From positions 496,001-560,000 of the forward strand of contig JAHBTA010000002.1 in NCBI GenBank assembly GCA_019638805.1: a stretch of 64,000 nucleotides of DNA. The letters are read 5' to 3'. A program made the position numbers and the translations under genes. Within the stretch, counting starts at the first letter, position 1. Every line of letters begins with the position of its first letter. The notes beneath the pieces are model-generated. The model worked only from the letters and a program-made list of their open reading frames with translations. It had not been told where the DNA came from and searched no databases. The DNA is from Microbacteriaceae bacterium (GTDB lineage Bacteria; Actinomycetota; Actinomycetes; Actinomycetales; Microbacteriaceae). Shown here piece by piece: positions 45,519-55,211 of this stretch.

Positions 45519-45754
45519 CGCCGTCCCGAATCGATCAACGCGAACACGTGCTCGTCGGTGACGATGGTCTCCGCACGGGAGACCAGGCGACCACCAGCGT
45601 CTCGCTCCAATCGAGCGGTTCGACCGCCTGGCGTGATCTGCACACCACCGCCATAAGGCGAGACGTCCACCTTGGAACCGGGCACGAGTCCCAGCGAGTC
45701 GCGAATGCTCTTCGGCAGCAGAAGCCGTCCCCCGGAATCGATCGTCGCCTCCAT
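45515..45754 (-). CDS. AbrB/SpoVT-type antitoxin (VapB-like)
   Basis: 79 aa. MEATIDSGGRLLLPKSIRDS and LGLVPGSKVDVSPYGGGVQI form a swapped-hairpin AbrB domain; the C-terminus binds the toxin. ATG at 45754 lies 6 bases from TAACAT (minus, 45766-45761), so it is probably leaderless. First gene of the second VapBC module. Confidence 0.92.
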   Translation of the reverse strand: MEATIDSGGRLLLPKSIRDSLGLVPGSKVDVSPYGGGVQITPGGRTARLERDAGGRLVSRAETIVTDEHVFALIDSGRR

Positions 45755-45801
45755 GGGATTATGTTACCAGCAGAATCCCATCGATCGCCACCGACTGAGT
45801 T

Positions 45802-46875
<1,074 letters not shown>

Positions 46876-46957
46876 GGGCATCGAGCCTACCGGCGGCGCC
46901 CGGTCGTCCCGGAAGCGTCACGATCCGATCACATCCCGCCGCGACACGCCCGGGATG

Positions 46958-46986
46958 TTGCGGCGGACCGAGCGCTTCAGTAACGT
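46958..46986 (+). promoter_or_regulatory. Near-consensus promoter of the leader-peptide unit
   Basis: TTGCGG (46958-46963), a 17-bp spacer and TAACGT (46981-46986) predict transcription starting near 46993, giving a leader of about 30 nt before the 20-codon frame and about 220 nt before the 87-aa gene. Confidence 0.7.
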
Positions 46987-47023
46987 GGCCCGGCACGCCG
47001 AAAACGAAAGGAGCTGAGCTGCG

Positions 47024-47086
47024 ATGACCCCGTCTACGATCCCCGCCGCCGGCTTCGTCGGCGTCGCCTCCGTCCGGAACGGCTGA
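47024..47086 (+). CDS. Possible 20-aa leader peptide
   Basis: ATG at 47024 begins MTPSTIPAAGF-VGVASVRNG and stops at 47084-47086. AAAGGAG lies 10 bases upstream, one of the best ribosome sites nearby, and a strong promoter precedes it. The stop is immediately followed by a stable hairpin. Short frames in this position commonly control a downstream gene through ribosome stalling or attenuation, but no antibiotic- or amino-acid-specific run is visible. It is unrecognised. Confidence 0.5.
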   Translation: MTPSTIPAAGFVGVASVRNG

Positions 47087-47179
47087 GCGTCCTCGCGCCG
47101 CCGTCTCACACGGTGGCGACGCTCGAACGAAGTCCCATCCGCCCCCTGTGGGGCTGCCCGCACGCCGCCACCGGCGTGC
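47085..47179 (+). promoter_or_regulatory. Two hairpins downstream of the leader frame
   Basis: Hairpin 1: GAGCGTC (47085-47091) pairs with GACGCTC (47118-47124), and GCCGCCGT pairs with ACGGTGGC inside it (one G-U), with loop CTCAC; it starts inside the leader stop codon. Hairpin 2: GCACGCCG (47160-47167) pairs exactly with CGGCGTGC (47172-47179) around a 4-base loop. No U-run follows either. They lie between the leader frame and the 87-aa gene. Confidence 0.6.
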
Positions 47180-47214
47180 CCGCCGTTCACGTCTCATGAC
47201 GAAGGACCACACCC

Positions 47215-47478
47215 ATGAACACCACGCTGACGACCCATGGTCGTCCCACCCGCGACGCGCTGCCCGCGCGTCGGCTGGGGCTCGTGGATCGCGTGGCGCT
47301 GCACCTGGGGATCGCCCTGATCCGCTGGGGCCGGCGTCCCGGCCGCGAGCTGGCCAGGCACGAACGCCTGGCAAACCGGCACGAGCTCGCGCTCCTGGCG
47401 CGAAACCACCGGGCGATGCTCGACGCGATCGAGCAGGACCGCAACCGCGAGCGCCTCGCGGTCGCGCGCATCCACTGA
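47215..47478 (+). CDS. Small basic hypothetical protein
   Basis: 87 aa, rich in Arg and His (GRPTRDALPARRLGLVDRVA, ALIRWGRRPGRELARHERLA, followed by an amphipathic basic helix AIEQDRNRERLAVARIH). No domain recognised. One weak hydrophobic stretch (VDRVALHLGIALIRW) may touch the membrane. ATG at 47215 is preceded by GAAGGA. It is probably regulated by the leader region upstream. Confidence 0.6.
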   Translation: MNTTLTTHGRPTRDALPARRLGLVDRVALHLGIALIRWGRRPGRELARHERLANRHELALLARNHRAMLDAIEQDRNRERLAVARIH

Positions 47479-47551
47479 CCCGGGCGGGCGTGCCGCGCCA
47501 TCACGGCGCGGCACCCGCCCGGCGTCGGGGGCGCGTGCAAAAGTGGATCAC

Positions 47552-48142
47552 GTGCCGCTCGACTTCACCGCCATCGACTTCGAGACGGCCAACGGCTCCC
47601 CGGCCAGTGCCTGCTCGGTCGGGCTCGTGAAGGTGCGCGACGGCCAGGTCGTCGATCGCATCGGCTGGTACATCCGGCCGCCGCTCGGGCACGACCACTT
47701 CGTCGACTGGAACATCCGCATCCACGGCATCCGGCCCGAGATGGTCGCCGACGCGCCAGGATGGGTCGAGCAGCTCGAGGAACTCGTCGCCTACGCGGGT
47801 GACGACCTGCTGGTCGCCCACAACGCGGGCTTCGACATGGGCGTGCTCAAGTCGGCCTGCGCCGCCACCTTCGTCGAGGTGCCGGAGTACCACTACGTGT
47901 GCAGTCTGCAGGTGGCCCGCAAGACCTACCACCTGGATTCGTACCGGCTGCCCGTCGTGGCGATGGCGGCCGGGTTCGAGGACTTCCCCCACCACGACGC
48001 CGTCGCCGACGCCGAGGCCTGCGCGGCCATCATGATCCACGCCGCCGACCGGCTCGGGGCGATCGACCTGCCGGAGCTGGCGACGCTCGCCGGAGTGCGC
48101 GTGGGCGCGACCGTCCCGCCCGCGGCGGCCGCCGCCAGTTGA
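47552..48142 (+). CDS. DEDDh 3'-5' exonuclease (DnaQ epsilon-like)
   Basis: 196 aa. Exo I is FTAIDFETAN (Asp, Glu), Exo II is LVAHNAGFDMGVL (Asp), and Exo III is HHDAVADAEACA (His, Asp). It is a stand-alone exonuclease of the DNA polymerase III epsilon superfamily with a role in proofreading, repair or RNA turnover that is not readable from sequence. GTG at 47552 (VPLDFTAIDFETA) matches the family start; another GTG at 47543 is in frame. Confidence 0.9.
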   Translation: MPLDFTAIDFETANGSPASACSVGLVKVRDGQVVDRIGWYIRPPLGHDHFVDWNIRIHGIRPEMVADAPGWVEQLEELVAYAGDDLLVAHNAGFDMGVLKSACAATFVEVPEYHYVCSLQVARKTYHLDSYRLPVVAMAAGFEDFPHHDAVADAEACAAIMIHAADRLGAIDLPELATLAGVRVGATVPPAAAAAS

Positions 48143-48186
48143 CGGACGCACTCCCACCGTCGCGGACGGCTGCGCGCGCCCGTCCG

Positions 48187-48214
48187 GGAGGTCACGGAGG
48201 GAGCCGTGACCTCC
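48187..48214. terminator. Bidirectional hairpin terminator
   Basis: GGAGGTCACGG (48187-48197) and its exact complement (48204-48214) form an 11-bp stem with a 6-base loop AGGGAG between the convergent exonuclease and mmsA genes. There is no U-run, as is usual in high-GC actinobacteria. Confidence 0.75.
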
Positions 48215-48226
48215 ACCGGAGGACTA

Positions 48227-49720
<1,494 letters not shown>

Positions 49721-49819
49721 GGCTCCATGGTCGCCGCCGCGCGATCTGCGATCAAGGGCTAGTCGCGCGCTACGGATGTGCGAAAACGCAGACACCGGCG
49801 GCCGGCGTGGGCGGGCGTA

Positions 49820-50722
49820 CTACGGGATGAACTCGTCCGCGCGCGTGCGCACCTCGTCGAGCAGCGCCGCGCGCACGGCCCCGACCGCCGCGGTGTCGCG
49901 GCTCTCGGGCCGCATCGAGAGTGAGAACTGCAGCCGGAACTCGACCTGGTCGGGAAGTACCGGCACGAGCCCGGAGTCACCGTGTGCGACGAAGGCGTGC
50001 AGCAGGCCGATGCCCGCGCCGCGCCGGGTCGCCTCGAGCTGCGCCGCGACGTTGGTCGAGCCGAAGGAGACCCGCATGCCGCCGAGCAGGGGCGCGAGAT
50101 CGAGCTCGCGCACGCTCAGCAGGGCGTCCACGTAGAAGACGAGGGCGTGATCGCGCAGGTCGTCGACCGTGCGGATCGGGGCGTGCTGGTCCAGGTAGCC
50201 CGGCGAGGCGTAGAGCCGCAGCACATAAGGGGCGAGGGGCTCGGAGAGCAGGCGCGAGCCCTCGGCGGCGCCGACCGTCACGGCGAGGTCGTAGCCCGCC
50301 CCGCGCAGGCTCAGCGGGCGGGTCGAGGTGACGAGCTCGACCGAGACGTCGGGGTGCGCCCCGCACACGCGCGCGAGCGCGGGCGTCGCGAACGCGACCC
50401 CGAAGCCCTCGGGGCTCACGACGCGCACCGATCCGCGGATGCTGTCCCCGCCTCCCGAGGACACCCGCAGCACCTGCTCGACGACGCCCTCGATCCCGGA
50501 CGCCTCGGCCACCACCTGCCGACCGATCTCGGTGAGCTCCCAGCCGTCGACCCCGCGGTCGAGCAACCGTGCGCCGAGGTCGCGCTCGAGCCGGTCGAGC
50601 CGGCGGCGCACCGTCGTGTGGTCGAGTCCGAGGGCCGCCGCCGCGGACACCAGGCGCCCGGCGCGGGCGACGGCGAGCAGCACGCGCAGGTCGTCGACGT
50701 GGAGGTCGTCCGCAGCGGCCAT
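49820..50722 (-). CDS. LysR-family transcriptional regulator
   Basis: 300 aa. The winged helix (LRVLLAVARAGRLVSAAAAL, LDHTTVRRRLDRLERDLGAR) uses the DHTTVxRR variant seen in a LysR subgroup, and an effector domain follows. ATG at 50722 lies 6 bases from TAGCGT (minus, 50734-50729), so it is probably leaderless. Placed directly upstream of mmsA in the same direction; control of mmsA is inferred. Confidence 0.9.
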   Translation of the reverse strand: MAAADDLHVDDLRVLLAVARAGRLVSAAAALGLDHTTVRRRLDRLERDLGARLLDRGVDGWELTEIGRQVVAEASGIEGVVEQVLRVSSGGGDSIRGSVRVVSPEGFGVAFATPALARVCGAHPDVSVELVTSTRPLSLRGAGYDLAVTVGAAEGSRLLSEPLAPYVLRLYASPGYLDQHAPIRTVDDLRDHALVFYVDALLSVRELDLAPLLGGMRVSFGSTNVAAQLEATRRGAGIGLLHAFVAHGDSGLVPVLPDQVEFRLQFSLSMRPESRDTAAVGAVRAALLDEVRTRADEFIP

Positions 50723-50770
50723 GTCGCCACGCTACCCGTCCGTCGGGCGAGCGCATTCGGCGGCGGGTGA

Positions 50771-50851
50771 CGAAAACTGAGGACTTTCGAGCGCATCCCG
50801 CCGGTTGTGGGCGCGAGCAGGAGGTAGCGGGTCTACTTTCCTCAGTTTTCG
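50771..50851. repeat. 81-bp inverted-repeat element
   Basis: CGAAAACTGAGGA (50771-50783) and its exact complement (50839-50851) bound 55 bp of GC-rich sequence in the divergent spacer between lysR and rmuC. The AT-rich arms stand out from the surroundings. Architecture resembles the elements at 17474, 37276 and 59750, but the sequence is different. Confidence 0.75.
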
Positions 50852-50905
50852 CAAACGGGCGCCGCGGCGCCGCGGGATGTCCGGGGCGCTTGCCACACTG
50901 GGCGC

Positions 50906-52270
50906 ATGGATGCTGTGGCTCTGCTCATCGGAATCGGCGCCGGGCTGGCGGTCGGCTTCGCACTCGGGGCGCTCGTTGTGCGGCTCCGGCTGCGCGGCGC
51001 GAGCGACCCCGCCCTGGCCGAGGCGCGGCAGGCGCGGCTCGTGGCCGAGTTGCGCGCGCAGGAGGCCGAGGCGCGCGCGGAGGTCACGGCGCAACTGGCC
51101 GCGGCTGAGGCCGCCGTCGCCGGGCTGCGCGAGCAGCTCGCGGCCACGCAAGAGCAGTACGCCGCCCTCGACGAACGCGTCCGGCTGGAGGCGCGGAACG
51201 AGAGCGAGGTGCTCAAGGCGCTGACTCCCGTGCAGGAGAGCCTGCGCAACATGCAGAGCAAGGTCACCGAACTCGAATCCCAGCGCAGCCGTCAGCACGG
51301 TGAGCTCGCCCAGCAGCTCAAGGCGGCCGCCGAATCCGAGGAGCGCCTGCGTGCGACAGCCGAGACCCTCTCGGCCGCGCTGCGGAACAACTCGACGCGC
51401 GGGGTGTGGGGCGAGACCCAGCTGCGCGCCGTGGTCGAATCGGCGGGCATGCTCGAGCACGTCAACTTCGACGTGCAGACCAGCATCCAGGTCGACGGGC
51501 GGTCCGCGCGACCCGACATGATCGTGCACCTGCCCGGCGGCAAGAGCATCGCGGTCGACGCCAAGGTGCCGTTCACCTCGTACCTCGAGGCGTCCGAGAT
51601 CCCGCTCACCGGAACGCCGGCCGAGCTGGCGAGGCGCGACGAGCTCATGAAGAAGCACGTCAAGGCGGTGCGCGATCACATCACCGCGCTTGGCGCCCGC
51701 AGCTACTGGGACGGCCTGGACTCGAGCCCCGAGATGGTGGTCGCGTTCATCCCGAGCGAGTCGCTGCTCTCCGCCGCGCTCGAGGCCGACGCTTCGGTCA
51801 TGGACTTCGCCTTCGGCAAGCACGTCGCGCTGGCCTCCCCCGTCACGCTGTTCTCGGTGCTCAAGGCGGTCGCGGTGAGCTGGCGGCACGAGGCCGTCAC
51901 GAGCGAGGCCAAGGCCCTGTTCGACGTGAGTCGCGAGCTGTACGGCCGGCTCACCACACTCGCGACCCACGTCGACAAGCTGGGGCGGTCGATCGAGCGC
52001 AGCGTCAAGGACTACAACACCTTCGTCGGGTCGCTCGAACGCCAGGTGCTGCCGTCGGCGCGGCGGCTCAGCCAGCTTGACGAGTCGAAGGTGCTCCCCG
52101 CCCTCAGCGAGATCGAGGAGGATACGCGCGAGGTCAGCTCATCCGACCTCACCGCCGCGATCGAGGGCGAACTCGCCTCTCTCGATGGGGTCGGTGCCGG
52201 CCGGGCCGAGTTCGACCTCGGTCTGGTCGCTCCTCCGCCTCCCGCGAAGCGCCCGGCGAAGGGCGCCTGA
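50906..52270 (+). CDS. rmuC: DNA recombination protein RmuC
   Basis: 454 aa. An N-terminal membrane helix (VALLIGIGAGLAVGFALGAL) is followed by a coiled coil (about 35-150) and the RmuC domain with a nuclease-like core (RGVWGETQLRAVVESAGMLE, RPDMIVHLPGGKSIAVDAKV, VVAFIPSES). RmuC limits inversions at short inverted repeats in E. coli. ATG at 50906 is 6 bases after CACACT (50894-50899). The stop lies in a duplicated 20-bp sequence next to a palindrome. Confidence 0.94.
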   Translation: MDAVALLIGIGAGLAVGFALGALVVRLRLRGASDPALAEARQARLVAELRAQEAEARAEVTAQLAAAEAAVAGLREQLAATQEQYAALDERVRLEARNESEVLKALTPVQESLRNMQSKVTELESQRSRQHGELAQQLKAAAESEERLRATAETLSAALRNNSTRGVWGETQLRAVVESAGMLEHVNFDVQTSIQVDGRSARPDMIVHLPGGKSIAVDAKVPFTSYLEASEIPLTGTPAELARRDELMKKHVKAVRDHITALGARSYWDGLDSSPEMVVAFIPSESLLSAALEADASVMDFAFGKHVALASPVTLFSVLKAVAVSWRHEAVTSEAKALFDVSRELYGRLTTLATHVDKLGRSIERSVKDYNTFVGSLERQVLPSARRLSQLDESKVLPALSEIEEDTREVSSSDLTAAIEGELASLDGVGAGRAEFDLGLVAPPPPAKRPAKGA

Positions 52271-52309
52271 GCGGGGAGACGCGTCTCCCGCGAAGGGCGC
52301 CCGAGCGGG
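52256..52309. repeat. Duplicated gene end with embedded palindrome
   Basis: GCGAAGGGCGCCTGAGCGGG (52256-52275, containing the rmuC stop) recurs at 52290-52309 with one change (C for T, removing the stop). Between them GGGAGACGCGTCTCCC (52274-52289) is a perfect 16-bp palindrome that can fold as a hairpin terminator for the convergent genes. Confidence 0.85.
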
Positions 52310-52338
52310 AGGACGCCCGAACGGACCCCGCGACGCGC

Positions 52339-54513
52339 CTACCGAGATGCGCGCCGCATCCGCAGCCGCGCGACCACCAGCACCAGCCCGGCCGCGAGCA
52401 GTGAGAACCCGAAGTACCCGACCCCCACCGCGGTCGCGGCGCCGGTCAGCGCGAGCAGACCACCGCCTCCGGCCACCGCCAGAGCCGTCACCTGGATCAC
52501 GACCGACTGGCTCACTCCGCCGGTCGTCGCCGTGATGGTGTGCGGGCTCGCGTGCGGGAAGGTGACCTGGTTGCCCACGATGACATCCGTCGGGACATCG
52601 CTCGTGAAGGTCGAGAACGACGTGAGGTTGCCCAGCGTGTTGCCGTAGGCGTCGGCGCCGATGACCGTCATCGAGATCGTGTCGCCCTGAGTCGGAGTCG
52701 AGTCGGACGGGGTCAGTGCGAGGGTGCTCACCGGTCCGGGCAGCACGTTGAGCGTGAAGTACCCGGTGTCCTCGCCGTAGTCGCTGCTCACCTTGAGCTG
52801 CACCGGGTAGCCTCCCGCGCCCGTGAGCGTGCCCGAGATGACACCGGTGGACGGATCGATCGAGACTCCCGGCGGCATCGTCACGCCCGAGTAGGTGAGC
52901 GTGCCGCTCCCGGTCGTGACGACCGGGAGCGAGAACGTGACACCGGCCGTGGCCGGCGGCAGCGAGAGGGTCTGGATGTCGGGCGCCGCCCCGGTGACGG
53001 TGGCCGCCGCCGCCGTGGCGGATCCGATGCTGAGGTTCTCGGCCGTCGCCGTGACCACGACGCGCAGCTGGTGCCCGATGTCGGCCGTGACCGGCGTGTA
53101 GCTCGACGAGGTCGCGCCGCCGATATCGGATCCGTCGCGCTGCCACCGGTAGCTCAGCACCGCACCCGCGTTCCACCCCGAGGTATTCGCGGCGAGGGCC
53201 ACGCCGCCGACCGGGGCAGCCGAGAGGCTCGCCGTCCCGCTCAGCGCGCCGAGGCGGATGTTCGTGAACGTCGACACCGGCCACAGGGGATTCGTGTCGT
53301 CACCGACGTTGCCCCCGTACTCACCCGAGCCGTAGACGCCGCCGGTCGACGACACGACCACGATCCCGGTCTGCCCGGCGGAGGCCGCCGCGATCGGCGC
53401 GCCGTCGAGAACGGTCGGGTAGGAGGTGACCGCGACGGGGATGTCCCGGTCGCTCGTGTCGTTCAGTCCGAGCTGGCCATAGTCGTTCCCGCCCCAGGTG
53501 TAGACCCGCCCGGACGTGGTCCGCGCGACCGAGAAGTAGTCGCCCGCCTCGACCTGAACCACGGTCTCCCCCGAGCCGAGGCCGGGGACCGACACCTCGA
53601 GCGGAGCGTTGCCGGAGGTGTCCGTGGGCGAACCGAGCTGTCCGTCCCCGTCCGATCCCCAGGCGTACACCCGGCCGAGCGAGCTCACCGCGAGGGCGTG
53701 GCCGTCCCCGCCCGACACCTGGACGATGCGGTCGCCGGCAGCGAGACCCGGGAACGCGGATGTCGTGGTCGGCACCCGGCGATCGCTGTACGACCCGATC
53801 CCGAGCCGACCGTCGTTGTTGAAGCCCCAGGCGGCGACCACTCCGGAGGAGGAGACGGAGAACGAGCACCCGTTGCCCGCCGAGATGCCCACCGACCCCG
53901 AGTCGACCACGCGCACCGGAGCGCTGCGGTCGACGAAGGTGTTGTCGCCGACCTGACCGAAGTAGTTCCAGCCCCAGGCGAAGACCTGCCCGCTCGAGCT
54001 GCGCGCCATCGAGTGGTCCGCGCCGCTCGCCGAGACCTCCACGATGGTGCCCGACAGGCCCGGGAACGACGAGGACGGCAGGATCACGGGGGTGTAGCGC
54101 GTCGTGGTGTCACCGAGACCCAGCTGCCCGGAGCCGTTCCTACCCCAGACCAGGACGGTCCCCTGCGCCGTGACGGCGAGCACGTGGTTGGATCCGACCG
54201 AGACCTGGATGACGCGGTCGCCCGCCGCGAGGGCCGGCAGCGCGATCGCGGTGGGCGTGCCCTTCCAGGTGACCGCGGACCCCTCCCCGAGCTCGCCGTA
54301 GATGGCGGAGCCCCAGGTGTACACGGTGCCGTCGTCGGTGACCCCCGCGACCGCGTAGGAGAATCGCCCGGCGTCGACCTGGACGAATTGCGGGTCGGCG
54401 GTCGGGGGCAGAGCCTGCGCGACACCCGGCAGTCCGATCAGGGCAAGCGCAGAGGCGAGCAGGGCGGCGAAAAGCACTCGAGTGCGAACGAGTCGGGTCA
54501 CGAATGCCATCAT
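52339..54513 (-). CDS. Wall-anchored RCC1-repeat protein with LAxTG sorting signal
   Basis: 724 aa. A signal peptide (LFAALLASALALIGLPGVAQA) is followed by about seven RCC1 repeats of ~50 residues (SYAVAGVTDDGTVYTWGSAI, HVLAVTAQGTVLVWGRNGSG, SVARTTSGRVYTWGGNDYGQ), which form a beta-propeller. Ig-like and putative-Ig segments come next (TAGVTFSLPVVTTGSGTLTY). The C-terminus reads LLALTG, then a membrane helix and RMRRASR, matching the LAxTG sorting signal used by class E sortases. It is probably displayed on the cell wall; ligand unknown. ATG at 54513 or 54510 starts the signal peptide; no ribosome site is evident. Confidence 0.88.
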   Translation of the reverse strand: MMAFVTRLVRTRVLFAALLASALALIGLPGVAQALPPTADPQFVQVDAGRFSYAVAGVTDDGTVYTWGSAIYGELGEGSAVTWKGTPTAIALPALAAGDRVIQVSVGSNHVLAVTAQGTVLVWGRNGSGQLGLGDTTTRYTPVILPSSSFPGLSGTIVEVSASGADHSMARSSSGQVFAWGWNYFGQVGDNTFVDRSAPVRVVDSGSVGISAGNGCSFSVSSSGVVAAWGFNNDGRLGIGSYSDRRVPTTTSAFPGLAAGDRIVQVSGGDGHALAVSSLGRVYAWGSDGDGQLGSPTDTSGNAPLEVSVPGLGSGETVVQVEAGDYFSVARTTSGRVYTWGGNDYGQLGLNDTSDRDIPVAVTSYPTVLDGAPIAAASAGQTGIVVVSSTGGVYGSGEYGGNVGDDTNPLWPVSTFTNIRLGALSGTASLSAAPVGGVALAANTSGWNAGAVLSYRWQRDGSDIGGATSSSYTPVTADIGHQLRVVVTATAENLSIGSATAAAATVTGAAPDIQTLSLPPATAGVTFSLPVVTTGSGTLTYSGVTMPPGVSIDPSTGVISGTLTGAGGYPVQLKVSSDYGEDTGYFTLNVLPGPVSTLALTPSDSTPTQGDTISMTVIGADAYGNTLGNLTSFSTFTSDVPTDVIVGNQVTFPHASPHTITATTGGVSQSVVIQVTALAVAGGGGLLALTGAATAVGVGYFGFSLLAAGLVLVVARLRMRRASR

Positions 54514-54554
54514 GGCATAACTGCACGGAGGGCAGATTGCAACCCGGGCGCGCG

Positions 54555-55193
54555 TCAGATGCGGTGATCGCCGAACTGCCACGCGATCCGGGCGCCCACC
54601 TGATTGCCCGTCACATCGCGCGCAAGACCGCTGCCCCGGTGCCCGGCCCGGAAGATCAGGATGGTCGCGGTCCAGGCGGCGTAGACAGCGGCGGCCCGCG
54701 CGTACGCGGCCGGGTCCCCCTCGGGCAGCCCGCCCTGCCGCGCCGTCTCGGCCGCGATGCGGTCCTGCGCCGCGACCCAGCTGTGCAGCACGTGCCCGGC
54801 GATGTCCGGCGGCCCGTCGCCGATGAACTCGAGCATGGGAGGCGGGCCGGCCGTCTCGGCCATGGTTGGGTCGCTCCACCCTTGCTCGGCGAGCCGGGCG
54901 ACCGCGGCGGCCACGGCATCCCCCACCGGTTCGCCGGGCGGACGCTCCAGGATCCCGTCGACGAACGCGGTCAGCCAGGCGTCGAAGTGCGCGAGGAAGA
55001 TCGCCGCCTTCGAATCGAAGTGCAGATAGATGGTGCGGATGCCGACGTCGGCCTGGTTCGCGATGTCTTCCATCGAGGTAGCCGCGTAGCCGCGCCGTTC
55101 GAAGAGCTCGTTCGCGGCGGCGGCGATCCGGGCGCGGGTCGCCGCCTTGCGGCGGCCCATGCGGTCCGCGGGCACGGGGCCGTCGGGCTCCAT
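54555..55193 (-). CDS. TetR-family transcriptional regulator
   Basis: 212 aa. The helix-turn-helix is in RIAAAANELFERRGYAATSM and EDIANQADVGIRTIYLHFDS; the ligand domain follows. ATG at 55193 is 6 bases from TACCAT (minus, 55205-55200), suggesting a leaderless transcript. It lies downstream of the ABC exporter genes on the same strand, 18 bp after their end, and may be a second regulator of them or of a distant gene. Confidence 0.88.
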   Translation of the reverse strand: MEPDGPVPADRMGRRKAATRARIAAAANELFERRGYAATSMEDIANQADVGIRTIYLHFDSKAAIFLAHFDAWLTAFVDGILERPPGEPVGDAVAAAVARLAEQGWSDPTMAETAGPPPMLEFIGDGPPDIAGHVLHSWVAAQDRIAAETARQGGLPEGDPAAYARAAAVYAAWTATILIFRAGHRGSGLARDVTGNQVGARIAWQFGDHRI

Positions 55194-55211
55194 GCCGTCA
55201 TGGTACCCGCG

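Noticed and set aside
46879..46881. ATG at 46881 as the ychF start
   Set aside because: It is 2 bases from the predicted -10 box, and the conserved family start is VALTIG/MALTIG, matching GTG 46875 instead.
49769..50783. Possible attachment-site repeats around the lysR gene (GTGCGAAAACGCAG and GTGACGAAAACTGAG)
   Set aside because: The similarity is limited to a short GCGAAAAC-type core, there is no integrase, and each copy is part of its own palindrome.
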